Source of the DNA: Erpobdella octoculata | Taxonomy: Eukaryota > Annelida > Clitellata > Hirudinida > Erpobdellidae | DNA length: 64,000 nucleotides | Assembly (NCBI GenBank): GCA_963978895.1 | Contig: OZ022238.1 | Span: 33,595,093-33,659,092, forward strand | Direction: 5' to 3' | In this document: positions 20,930 to 31,859 of the stretch, one piece after another | Layout: every line of letters starts with the position of its first letter | How positions within the stretch are numbered: position 1 is the first letter of the stretch | Notes under the pieces: model-generated | What the model saw: the letters and a program-made list of their open reading frames with translations, nothing else | Databases searched by the model: none | What the model was told of the DNA's origin: nothing | Made by a program: the position numbers and the translations under genes

Positions 20930-22990
20930 GTAAATTAATAATGCAAGAGGCTTCTATTCTAAAATTATATATCATTATAAACACTTATTCTGATCTAAAA
21001 AATTATGATAATGTGCAATTTAATTCATTAGTTGTTTATTTAATGCAGAAACATCTTAACTAAGTTGTTTATGGAGATAAATAGTACAAGTTTGAACATA
21101 TCTGAAACTTTCCCAGGAGATTGATACTATATTTTCAACCAAATTCTACTCTGTCAGCATGCTAAGGACAAGCATGTGATAAGAGTGCATAGTAACACTA
21201 AGTTTTTAGGACCTAAAAAAACAAAAACACATAAGCAAAACAGCATGAAAAAAATTGTGCTTCATTGCTTTGATTCAGAACATTTCTTCAAAGTTCAATT
21301 TTGATGAAAATAACTAATTTATTGTACACGCGAGGTTACATTCATAAGCTAGACAAGCCAAATTCTAGACTGGATATTGAAAAAATTTCTTTGTTACAAG
21401 GGTGATCAATACATGAAATAGACTTCCTTCTTTAGTCAAAGAAGCAAAACACATCTACCAATTCAAATTCTTCCTGGAGGCTCACTGGATTGACCACTCT
21501 ACTTGATTTTTCGGAAAAACACAATTTTATTTTTAATTGTTAATTTTTTGGTAAGGGCTCTTTTTTAACATTTTTTTACTTTAGTATTTTTTTATTGTCT
21601 GGGCATATAGCTATAAGCTATGTTGTTAGAGATGAACTAATAGAGCTAATATTTAAGCTCTAAGCATTTTAGTGACTTATGAGATATTCAAGAATAAAAA
21701 ATTAAGGTTACTTTTTATAGAGTTTCATTTGCAGTACTTTATTATTAGATCTTTGAAGTAAGGTTTGACTGCATTCTTGTTATTCTCTAGGAGAGTTTTG
21801 GTATTTGAAGTAAACTAAATTACACTCACACTGAAAATGGGTTGGTCAGGTTGATGCACACTCTTCCAAAGAAGAACACAAGTTTTGGACTTTTCCTATG
21901 AAAAAATTACTTTTTCAATTCAAAAGAATAAAGCAACAAATTTGTTCCAGGTGAGTATTGCTGATTATTGTTCTGATTTATATTTAGTATTTTATTTTAG
22001 AAGGAGGATAACTTGAGATTAAGAAATTTATACTTTGAATCTTGATAAATTATAGCTAATTTAATTTTTATTTAAATCAAATAATAATAATTACAATAAC
22101 AACTACAAAAGCTTTATGGCAAGCAGTATGACATAGGACATTTCTGTTTCTTTTTTTAAAGCTGATTTTTTTATAATTGAATGGTAATTGCTTCTTGCTA
22201 TTTTTATCTTCAGTTCCAAGAATATTCACACATCAACTGTGAAAACATTGGGATAAACACACCATTCTGCTAGATCATTAATAGCACTTCAATTTTGTGC
22301 TACAAACTAGCTCATCATGTGTCTAAACATATTTCAATCTTTTTGTATTTGTTTGGGATTATAAGAGCATAAATGTATCGGTATTTTTGATTGTATGTAA
22401 TAACATGTGTGCAATGAACTTTCAACAAAAATTAATTTTATCAAATCTAATTTCTACATTTAAAAACATATGATGCAAAAAAATAAACTTGAGAATTTTT
22501 TACATATTATATCACGACCAAGGTTTTTGGTGGTAGTTATGAGTCCTTAAAATACATGGTTTTGTAATATGACTTCAAGTTCTCTGTTTTTAATTACAAT
22601 CAATTATTACTTTGCTATAAATATGAAATAGTGGAAACTTTTTTATTGGCTGCGTTTATGCATGGATTATCGAACAATTTATTAAAAAAGAACTGGTATA
22701 GGTTAAAAAACTCAAAAACGCTGGTGTGTCTTTATCATTGATATCTTCTAAGGTCTGTCTAGAGTTGAAACGAACAATCAGACATGGAAATATATACACA
22801 GGCATATTAAAACAAGTAACCAATGTATCTAAAATAAAATATAAAAACAGTCGTTTTGAAATGATACAAACCCACGAATGACCAAAAAGTTTGTAAAAGT
22901 TTCACCACATGCTTAGATTTGACTATAAACGAAGCAAATATAAAATGATTGAATGCAGTATAGTAATAAAATTATAGACATATTACCATA
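20930..22990. other. 2-kb stretch with no recognisable gene
   Basis: A+T-rich, with no ORF over 60 codons that looks like protein, no long inverted or tandem repeat seen by eye, and no RNA gene. It may be host intergenic DNA or highly decayed repeats. Confidence 0.5.
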
Positions 22991-22998
22991 AAAAATCT

Positions 22999-23445
22999 AT
23001 TTAGAATGATAGCTTTTTCCGAGGGTTTCCATATTGTCTACTACTTGTCGTAGATTGTGTGGAGCACGTCGCTTGGGCATTGCATGACAATGTTCTCCAG
23101 GGAATAGGTCTTTTAGCTGCATAACCATGTTCATCTGCGAAAGAGGAGCGTGGTGGACGACCAAGGTGACACAGTTTACGACCATCCACCTTCATCTTGC
23201 GCCTTGCTAATGCCGTGGGCTGAACCCCAATGGTTTTCAGGCCAATTATAGATCTTCGATTACTTCGACTTAAAGCTGTTGATGCTGATCCGGTGTACTT
23301 TCCAAAACCGTGCGATGCTGACACAATTGATGAATAACTGCTAATAAAGGCTTGATTGCAGCATGATTCTAGGGCTGGTCCTAAGGTAACAGGATCAGAA
23401 TCAGGCGCGGTCCCACCATTGGGGATGCTGGGGATGCATCCCCCC
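22999..23445 (-). pseudogene. Fragment resembling the C-terminal tail of Mutator-like (SWIM-type) transposases
   Basis: The minus-strand frame contains GLKTIGVQPTALARRKMK, GRPPRSSFADEHGYAAKRPI and PWRTLSCNA. The pattern I-x-VQPTA-x2-RRK...GRP...KR is familiar from the C-terminal tails of MULE-type proteins with SWIM fingers in cnidarians and arthropods. No catalytic or SWIM core is present. The first 20 residues derive from a C/G-rich repeat end (GGTGGGGGGATGC). Identification is tentative. Confidence 0.4.
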
Positions 23446-23841
23446 ACCAGCCTAAGAGGTCGATTTTTTTCAATGAATAAATAAAATTAAACGTATTACC
23501 AAACAACCTCCCGCCAAACACCAACTATCTATCTAAACTAGATAGTTATAAAATATAAATAAATCTGTGGGCATCAGCAATGTGCAATTAATATCTCATT
23601 ACTATACCATAGTAAGTTATGCTTGACCAGCCGAAGGTGATTATGTCCTACCAACTAGCAGCTTATAAATGAGGATGTCCAGCAAAAGCGATTTTCATTT
23701 GGTTTTTAGTTGTTTTCGGGTTTTCTATTCTTCGATGTTTACTGGCGTTAATCGTTTAAAAATTTAAAAAAATTGAATTTGTGCGTGTTTAGAACACTAG
23801 TTTTTCCCATATACCCATAATCATCGAAAAAGGAAAATAAA

Positions 23842-24713
23842 CTGCTAATAGAAGACGAGGCGTACAACTGGCTGGTTGACTTCCTTAGAAGGCGAATGCA
23901 CTGCACTAAATTCCAAAACCAAGTGTCGCCATTAAAAGAAATAAATGCAAGCATCGTCCAAGGTTCAGGAATTGGACCCAGTTGCTACATTGTTGCGGCA
24001 TCGGACCTCTCACCCAGCATAGATGGTAACCGTCTAGAGAAATATGCAGATGATACATACCTTATAGTACCACCGGGTAATTCTCACTTAATCGTTGATG
24101 AGCTCACGAGCATACAGATCTGGGCCAAAAGAAATAGCCTAACATTAAACGATTCAAAAACGAAGGAGTTGATAGTACGTCGCCCCAGAACAAAGGCAAA
24201 CACACTCCCTAGCCGGAATAGACTTTGGTCGGAATAGAAAGGGTAGATACAATGCTGGGAGTCCTGATCGACGGAGAACTCTCATTCCGGGAACACGTTG
24301 ACTGGATCAACATAAAATGTGCACAGACTTTGTATGCACTACGAAACTTACGGGCTGTGTGGCCGGGAGCTCTGGACGGTCACGGAGGCGACACTTATAT
24401 CCAGAATCACCTACGCCTCTCAATCATGGTGGGTTTCATTGGTTCGGGAGATTTTCAACGCATCGAGTCGGTCATTAGGAGGGTGGCACGCCAGGGTTTC
24501 TTGGCTCCCGACCGCCCTGATTTTGTGCACCGCTGCGCCGTGGCTGATTCAACTCTGTTCAACCAGGTTCTGTCTAACCGCCTTCACGTCCTTCCCCATC
24601 TTCTCCCAGACGTCAAGAAATCAGGATATCACCTTCGTCCTCGAGCTCACGACAGAGTTATTCCGCATGCAGATTCCATACTCAGAAAAACCTATATCCA
24701 TAGATCGCTGAAC
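23842..24713 (+). pseudogene. LINE (jockey/CR1-like) reverse transcriptase C-terminal half
   Basis: Frame 23842-24237 carries WLVDFLRRRMHCTKFQNQVS, QGSGIGPSCYIVAASDL and the catalytic KYADDTYLI. After a frameshift, 24225-24713 carries GVLIDGELSFREHVDWI, IESVIRRVARQGFL and HLRPRAHDRVIPHA. These are the RT thumb/C-terminal features of jockey/CR1-group LINEs. The 5' part (endonuclease, fingers) is absent, typical of 5' truncation. At 24714 a hAT element interrupts; the last codons and 3' UTR follow at 25631. Confidence 0.8.
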
Positions 24714-25622
24714 CAGTGATATTCAAGTTAACTGTAACACTAACTGAAATCGGAAAATAATAGAAAAATAATGGTCAGTTAAGGGTAATAGTAATAGTAA
24801 CTGAAATACGGCGAATAACTCTAACTGTAATAGTAACTGAATAATAAATTCAGTTAAATAATACAAAAATAAATATTAACTGAAAAATATTTTTAATGTA
24901 ATTTTTTTCTAAATAAATTAATTATGTTAGATTTATTTTTTGATCTAAAGATAAAAATCGAGTTCTTTGGTGATACCTAACAAATAATATATATGGTGCT
25001 GTTTAGTTATTCGCAGCTTTTTGTTATTATTGATAGTGCTGATAGTTGATAGCTTTGTTGCAATCGTCTTCTGATGAATTGTGCCAACCTCCTTTAAAAA
25101 GATTTAAGAGGCCTGCCCAAGAAATTGAAGCTTCCAGTTCTCCGAGCAAGCAATCTAGGCACGGAAGTTCGGTTGAGGAAAAACTTAATCACTTAATGCT
25201 TATCTTGGGGCTTCAAAAAGATTAGCTGCTAATCAAACTGGATTAAGTTTCTGGACAGCCTCAGAGACAGTGTATCCTCTAATAGCGGCCTTCGCTAAAG
25301 ACCTTATCTCTGCACCTGCTTCAGAAGCATATGTGGAGCGCATCTTCTCGGTTTGCAGTGATATGACTGCAGGAAAAAGAAACAGGCTCTCCAAGAATCT
25401 AGAAACTCGTGTTTTTTTAAAATGAACTCGAAGTTTTGCCATTTTATAAGTAAATAAATAAAAAAATTTTTTTTGCTGTGTATAGAATCTACAATTAACT
25501 GTAACTTTAACTTAAAAATAAATAAGTGTAATAGTAACTGAAAAATGTTTGTGGAAAAATAACTGAAACTGAAAAACTTTAACTGTAATTGTAACTGAAA
25601 AGTTGTAACTGAAATATCACTG
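24714..25622 (+). mobile_element. Non-autonomous hAT element, 909 bp, 8-bp duplication CGCTGAAC
   Basis: The ends are CAGTGATATTCAAGTTA (left) and the complement of TAACTGAAATATCACTG (right). Perfect CGCTGAAC copies flank it at 24706-24713 and 25623-25630. The long subterminal regions on both sides are built of drifting GTAACTGAAA / ACTGTAATAGTAACTG motifs. It carries only the C-terminal end of a hAT transposase. It sits a few codons before the end of the LINE ORF, so the LINE is older. Confidence 0.92.
25240..25425 (+). pseudogene. hAT transposase C-terminal fragment (BED-type hAT)
   Basis: 62 in-frame codons read GLSFWTASETVYPLIAAFAK, APASEAYVERIFSVCSDM and KRNRLSKNLETRVFLK before TGA. FW...YP-L...PAS-x3-ERIFS...R-x-RL is the dimerisation domain of hAT transposases. 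The rest of the protein is missing inside this 909-bp element. Confidence 0.85.
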
Positions 25623-25630
25623 CGCTGAAC

Positions 25631-25838
25631 TCAAAATAACTCAAACAATGCCGAACGCTATATTAAATCTCTGAAAAAGACAAGTTTTAGATTTTATTTT
25701 AAAGACTTTAGATTATCAAAACTCGTATTCCTTTTTATTTAAATCTTATTTTTATTATTTTATTATTTAAATGTAAACCGCTGCGCGTCATTGTCAAGCT
25801 GGTTAATAAAGATTTACTTACTTACTTACTTACTTACC
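25631..25838 (+). mobile_element. 3' UTR and (TTAC)n tail of the interrupted LINE
   Basis: After the second CGCTGAAC the LINE reading ends (…LNSK stop). Non-coding sequence follows, with AATAAAGATTTAC running into (TTAC)n at about 25815-25838, a simple-repeat tail typical of CR1/jockey-like LINEs. Confidence 0.75.
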
Positions 25839-26113
25839 CACTGTTTTCTGTGAAGTCTAAAGGTGGTAAAGTACTTACTTTTATAATTCATAAGAGAAAT
25901 GCGCTGCAGCAACTTCATTAAGATAACGTCATTCTTTAAATCGACACCCAGTGAGCAATCAGAATGCAAACGTTCTAGCCAACCTTCAAGCCCTGAACAA
26001 CAAGCTTGTCATTTATCTACTTGTTTTATAAATATCTCGACGAAAGAAAACACATTTGAGTCGAACTTGACCAACAAAACTATCAAATTTTCGTTTCAAA
26101 CCTAACAATCTTT

Positions 26114-26979
26114 GAATATTGCATTTACTGAGGTTGAAGGAAAGTGCATATTCGTCATTCTATAGACATTAAACAAGTTAAAATTAGGCTAAAGACATAT
26201 CTTTTTTATAAGTTTTTTGATTAGGAGATGTTGATGAACTGCGCGCCTTTGCGAAAGAATTTTTTTTATAAGGGCACGATATAAACAGTGTTGGGTAAAA
26301 TCATTTTTGAAATGATTTGAAATCAAAATCAAAATCGTAAGGAAAAATATGTTTTCAAATCAAAATCATTAATTATGAAATAATTTCAAATCAAAATCAC
26401 TTTTAAAAAGTATTTGAAATCATCAAATCAAAATCATATTTATAAATCATTAATACAAGGTATGGTTTAATTTAACATAATTTTGTCTATAAAATTATTT
26501 TTTAACACAATTTGATCTAAAATCACTTAAACAATGAAATGTAACTGAATATTGCATTTACTGAGGTTGAAGGAAAGTGCATATTCGTCATTCTATAGAC
26601 ATTAAACAAGTTAAAATTAGGCTAAAGACATATCTTTTTTATAAGTTTTTTGATTAGGAGATGTTGATGAACTGCGCGCCTTTGCGAAAGAATTTTTTTT
26701 ATAAGGGCACGATATAAACAGTGTTGGGTAAAATCATTTTTGAAATGATTTGAAATCAAAATCAAAATCGTAAGGAAAAATATGTTTTCAAATCAAAATC
26801 ATTAATTATGAAATAATTTCAAATCAAAATCACTTTTAAAAAGTATTTGAAATCATCAAATCAAAATCATATTTATAAATCATTAATACAAGGTATGGTT
26901 TAATTTAACATAATTTTGTCTATAAAATTATTTTTTAACACAATTTGATCTAAAATCACTTAAACAATGAAATGTAACT
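26114..26979. repeat. Tandem duplication of a 433-bp unit (two apparently identical copies)
   Basis: Copy 1 is 26114-26546 and copy 2 is 26547-26979. Both start GAATATTGCATTTACTGAGG and end CAATGAAATGTAACT. No difference was found by eye. Each unit contains a hAT terminus CAGTGTTGGGTAAAATC (26286, 26719) with ATTTGAAATCAAAATC repeats. It is either a very recent duplication or an assembly artefact. Confidence 0.9.
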
Positions 26980-26997
26980 AATGTTTATTCATCTTCA

Positions 26998-27395
26998 AAA
27001 GCAACAATTTTTATTACCAATGCTTTTATTAACTCGTCGTCTCTGTTTCTCTGTCTGTCTGTTTGTTTCTCTGTCTGTCTGTTTGTTTCTCTGTCTGTTT
27101 CAAATCTTGCAATCAATTTTTGAGTCACTTCCTGATGATAGATTTTTTTCAAATTTTGCATACATGCTCAAAATAGAAGACAATGCAATATTCAATTATT
27201 AGTTTTACAATAAGTCAATTAATTTAGTTAATTTTAATTAATTTCGATATTTCGATATAATTAAGATATTTCGACTTTAATATAAAATAAAAGAGTAATA
27301 TAAGAAAAAATTGATTGCAAAATTTGTGTTTTAATTACATATAAGAGCATTGGTTTTAAAAATTCGTTTTTAATTTACTTGTTCAAACATTGAAT
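26998..27395 (-). repeat. 3' region of a BED-hAT family (second copy 52205-52525)
   Basis: From AATGCTTTTAT-YAACTCGTCG and a (CTGT/TGTTT) microsatellite (about 27040-27100) through TTGAGTCACTTCCTGATG to TTCGTTTTTAATTTACTTG it matches 52205-52525. The shared block ends at the stop codon of the hAT fragment at 27370. It is therefore the family's 3' untranslated region. Confidence 0.7.
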
Positions 27396-27477
27396 TAGTC
27401 AATCTATTTCTTCTGTGAGTTTCAATTAAACCGGCGGAACTGAACAGTCTTTCGACAGGAGCTGACGAAGGCAGTGT
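27370..27477 (-). pseudogene. hAT transposase C-terminal fragment
   Basis: The minus strand reads [18 protein letters not shown] then [17 protein letters not shown] and a stop. [12 protein letters not shown]...RR-RL is the hAT dimerisation motif. With the BED exons at 27833-28193 on the same strand it frames an internally deleted hAT element whose central catalytic core is gone. Confidence 0.85.
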
Positions 27478-27832
27478 TGTATTATATCGTATGAACACTT
27501 ATTTAATCAATTCATATGTACTAAAAAATAGCAAAATTGCTGTCTACATCCGATAAATAATTCATCATTCTTATCTTAATGTTGTAGACATTGTTAGAGG
27601 TACCGATGGTCTGTGAAGAACACTGGTCATCATATTAGCCGTAGTCATTATCAATTCATTCCATGCTTTGACTTTCAAGTTCATCAGCAGTAGCTGACAC
27701 AGATGTGACGTTCATCCTTTAAATAATAAAATTAACAAAATTCAACTGCATTTGAGTTTTCGGCTTCTTTCGGTAGATTGGTGTTGATGGACTGACGGAA
27801 CGTTTTCTTTTACTGGTAGACACACTATTTTT

Positions 27833-28193
27833 TTACGCACTGTACTGCGCGAGAAACAAATGATGCTTTAGCTGAAAGAGTACAGAAATACATTTATTAA
27901 TTATAGTTTATTATCAAATATCCAAATAACAAAATATCTAAAATTATCATGGTTACCTAGCATAATAAAAATCTTATACAGCTTATAATGGTAAAACCAC
28001 AATTTTCTACCATATAAAGTTTATAAAGATAGCAACGTAGTTGATTTAATAATTGTGCGGTAGGAAAGTACGGTTTTACCGTATCTATTATAGTATAATT
28101 ATAGCACGTTACCTTCAAATGACGAAGAAAATTTGTAGTTGCACATTTTGATCCTGAAATCGACTTAGCGCAATTAACACGCTTAGCTGCCAC
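27833..28193 (-). pseudogene. BED-finger exons of a hAT transposase (second copy of the 2.2-kb type)
   Basis: Exon 1 (28193-28113) reads AAKRVNCAKSISGSKCATTN then FLRHLK, ending at an AAG|GTAACG donor. After about 240 bp a TTTCAG acceptor opens exon 2 (27871-27833), LKHHLFLAQYSA and stop. The first cysteine pair is partly lost (VNCAKS instead of C-x2-C). The same exon boundary as in the 2218-2590 gene supports the intron prediction in both copies. Confidence 0.6.
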
Positions 28194-28250
28194 TATGTCA
28201 CTTTAATTTACCATCAAGTAACGAAGGCAAATTACTATACACATTATTCT

Positions 28251-28943
28251 GGTAATCATGTAGAATAGTACCAGAAATTAATAATAATAATAATTATATA
28301 TTTGTAATCACAATAATAACTCCAATTTAATGATCCAAGCAGTTTATTAATTTTTGATAATAAAATTTTCTCGAAAAACTCACGAAACGCGCAAGAGAAC
28401 AGCAACAAAAACTATGAATAGCGAAGTCAAACAGAAATTACTATTTATAGCGCAGACAAGAAATACTTACAGCGCTTAAAAACAAATTATTAGCAAAAGT
28501 AACACAAAAAATAGTATTCACGCAGTCAAAATAACATTATTTACAAAAAAAATGTAAGTTTATTTAAGTCCGAACTGTTCTTCATAGAATGTTAAACGCG
28601 ATAATTTTCAATTAAGGCATACAAATTAATTCATACTTTATTTAAAAATAAGTAATTTTTTTTAAATTGTTTTATAAAAACTCGCACAATAAATTTATTT
28701 GACAACTAATTTATTTGACATTTCATTTCGCTTCGCCTTTAGTTAGTTTACTGTTTATGAACCTAGTTTTTCCTACTACCTGGCGGTTTTCTGTCATTAA
28801 CTTCTTCTTTAATTATATTTTCAATAAATTATTTGGATCATCCGATTGGTAATATTATTCTGTTTCTAATTATATTAATTTTATATTAAAAAAATAATTA
28901 AAAACACCGAAAATAATTTCTGGTACTATTCTACATGATTACC
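28251..28943. mobile_element. 693-bp MITE-like element with 30-bp perfect inverted repeats
   Basis: GGTAATCATGTAGAATAGTA then CCAGAAATTA at 28251-28280 is repeated exactly in reverse complement at 28914-28943. The inside is A+T rich and non-coding. Flanks (ACACATTATTCT / CACATTCTTACG) share CACATT but no exact duplication can be assigned, so the superfamily is unknown. Confidence 0.75.
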
Positions 28944-29490
28944 CACATTCTTACGCTATTCAATTTGCAATCTATACTATCGGCCATGTTGTTAAAAACT
29001 ATTTGTAGTCCGTGGGCCAAGTCTAAATAGGTCTTTTTTGGGTGAAACGCTTATTTTAGTATCAAAAGTTAGTAATTAATATAATTAAACAAAATTTGCT
29101 TTTTGGACTTTTCAAAACGGTAGCTTAGATGTAATATTTGAAGTTTTGTTCAAGTGAGGGATGATACGTTAAACTGTTATGTTTACAATCGTAAAAATCC
29201 TCAAAAAAGCGGTTTATTGAAACTTATAATCTGTTTTTTGCAAGGTATGTTAATTTTATTGCGTGTAACATAAAGATGACCTGTTTGATATAATTAAAAA
29301 AAAGCTTTTAGTGACTACTGTAAGACTACTAGTTACTGGTAAATCAGATAAAGATAAATACACAAATAATAATGTATATTAAAATTAAACACTTTCTATT
29401 AAACAACACCGCATATTTAGCTGCAACAACTTTAATGAAACTTAGAGTCTAATGCTTTAGAAGAAAACAGTGAGAGCCTAAACAAATAAT
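28944..29490. other. Non-coding spacer
   Basis: No ORF, repeat pair or RNA gene is recognised in this A+T-rich stretch. Confidence 0.45.
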
Positions 29491-29491
29491 C

Positions 29492-29990
29492 ATGATCCCA
29501 GATGACAACGTTGGTACAGAGATGATCAATGAACCAAATATTCTGGATGAGGTTGAGAAGCCCGTGGTTCAGGAATAAATAGGCGAGACCAAATTTCCAG
29601 GGGTAATAAAAGAACCTATTGTTGTACAAGAAGTGGATGAGCCAAGGGTACCAGAGGACAAACGTTTCATGCTTTTAGTTTATAATTTGTAGTCATTGTT
29701 GCAGTTTTCTCTAAATGTCTTGCTTTTTGTATTCAATAGTGCTTTCAAGACATTTTTATTTTTTTCTGATTTAGTTTTTTTTCCAAAATTTACAGGGGTA
29801 ATAAAAGAACCTCCTAGAGTTGTACAAAAGTTGATGAGCCAGGGATACCAGAGGACACACTTGCAACGTTTCATGCTTTTAGTTTATAATTTGTAGTTAC
29901 TGTTGCTACTTTCTCTGCATGTCTTGCTTATTGTATTCAATATTGCTTTCAAACATTTTAATTTACTTCTGACTTTTCATGCTTTTAGTT
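29492..29990 (+). repeat. ~197-bp tandem unit with a short acidic Pro/Glu/Val coding block
   Basis: GGGGTAATAAAAGAACCT at 29599 and 29796 begins two units. Both continue through GTTGTACAA, GATGAGCCA, ACCAGAGGACA, TTTCATGCTTTTAGTTTATA and a TGTCTTGCTT block. The start of unit 1 reads IPDDNVGTEMINEPNILDEV then EKPVVQE and, after a stop, VIKEPIVVQEVDEPRVPED. A TTTACAG precedes the block in unit 2, so it may derive from duplicated exons of the following gene fragment. No known domain. Confidence 0.6.
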
Positions 29991-30029
29991 GTGCTGGGGA
30001 TAAAAATTAGAAGACAAAGAAATTGATAT

Positions 30030-30999
30030 GGATGTGAATTTGTTGTAGTATGTGCCGATGACACAGATGTTCTTGTTTTGCTAGTAGCGAACATGTCATC
30101 ATTTCATGGGAATGTATACATGAAGTCTGGGACAGCAAGCACGTCAAAGATAGTCAATATTAATAAAATAGCTGCTGATCTTGGACTATCTGTATGCAAA
30201 GCATTGCTTGGTTTGCATGCTTTCACAGGTTGTGATTCAGTGAGTGCTTTTGCAGGAAAGGGAAAACTCAGTTCTCTGAAACTCGTGAAAAAACAGGCTT
30301 GTTATCAAGTAACATTCAAGCAGCTTGGACAAGAGTTTACATTGCCAGACAAGTTGCTGAGTGGTTTGGAGCTATTTACCTGCTGTCTGTATGGTGCGTT
30401 TGCCATTGATTACCTCCATGCAAAGATTCACTTAAAAACACAGTCTTCATGCTAATTATCAAGCTGCCATTTGGCGACGTTGCCTTGAATAATCTCCAAA
30501 AATTCCTTCGCCCAATGGAAATAAATGGAAAATAAAGTCTACTGATGTTGGGGAAACTGAGATTGAGACTGATTGGATGGAAGGACTCCCTGCACCACTA
30601 GCTGTATTAGAGCTACTGTCATGCACGTGTAAGAAAGTTTGTGGGGAGGAATGTCCTTGTGTACAAAATAAACTCAAGTGCACTGACATGTGTAAATTAC
30701 ACAATTGTACAAATAGTCCTTCTGATGCTATAGATGAAGCTAAAGAAAATGAAGGTAATGGGATCAACTGCTCGGGAGATATTTATTCAGCCGAAGATGA
30801 CTATGTCGAATAGGATCAAGATATTTCAACTGTATATGGTACAACCGACTTGACATGTCCGTGTTCAGATTTTGTGGAAGAGATTGAAATTGATTATATT
30901 GAAAAGGATGCGGGTACTTCAATTCTGTATGGTACCACTAGCTTAAGTCCGTGTCAAGATTTTGTGGAGGAAATTGAAATCGAAACAGCATTTGATTAA
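30030..30999 (+). pseudogene. C-terminal half of the uncharacterised zinc-rich family (fragment C)
   Basis: Frame 1 (30045-30455) reads VVCADDTDVLVLLVANMSS, NKIAADLGLSVCKALLGLHA and FTGCDSVSAFAGKGKLSSLK. A frameshift near 30450 leads to HANYQAAIWRRCLE, a TAA, IPSPNGNKWKI and then the clean block WMEGLPAPLAVLELLSCTCK with KVCGEECPCVQNKLKCTDM and CKLHNC, a Cys-rich CXC-like (tesmin/TSO1-like) motif. After TAG 30811 the same frame continues to 30999 with a tandem acidic motif (DFVEEIEI twice). The A-D-DTDV ... GCD-x-x-S-x5-GKGK arrangement resembles the metal-binding residues of PIN/FEN-type nucleases; that is inference. Function unknown. Confidence 0.6.
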
Positions 31000-31440
31000 T
31001 TTCATAAAGCTTATGTAAATACTGTTTACATTTTATTTTTTATTTAACTAAATTTAACTGAAACCAATAGTGACTATAAAATTAGTTATGCATTTATAAT
31101 TTGAAAAGTGCTAGGTATTTCATCTTAAATTTGGGATCTCTCAGACATTGGCAGACATTTTTGCTGATATTTTAGTTATTTTTTTTAAATAAAACGTTTT
31201 ATTATATGTTTATAAAGTTCATTTTTAATGTTTACATTTTATTTGCTGTTTAAATAAAGTCAGTATTGCTGGAATAGTTTATAAAAATAAAATGACAAAA
31301 AGTGCAATAAATAAAAATAATCAATATTTATCGTAAATCTTTGCATTACGGAATTAATTTTCTTTTTTTTTTAATTTAAACACAATCTGTAATTTTATAT
31401 TGGTACACTTCAAGCTTCTATTCTGATATTTTAGGTTTTT
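31000..31440. other. A+T-rich 3' flank
   Basis: It contains several AATAAA hexamers (about 31190, 31253, 31305) and no ORF. It could be the 3' UTR of fragment C. Confidence 0.4.
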
Positions 31441-31859
31441 GAGGTTGGATAGGCCAACTAGTGGGGCCCCCTGAAGTGGTTTAATATGTATGGATAAACT
31501 ACTTCCGGATAGCCCCCTCCCCCCGGTCATCAGCTATCAGTTTTTATACAGAAAAAATAAAAAAGTGGCTTTGAAAATATTTTGAAAAAGAAGCTCCGAC
31601 TAACCCCCCGGTCATCAGTTTTTTGGAGGAAAAATTAAAGAAAGGCTTTAAAAAGTTTTAGATTTTTTTCAAATATAAATGGGCCGTGAGAAAAGGTTGC
31701 ATCCCAAGGTTTCGCTTAGATGTTTGCAGTGATGCGTTAATAAGTTAACCGCATTGGATACAAAATACACTATATTGCAGGTGTGTTGATAGATACCCAA
31801 TATTCCCAATTTCGTGAGTATTCCTGAATACGCTGCTTTAGCCCGCTATGTACCAGAAT

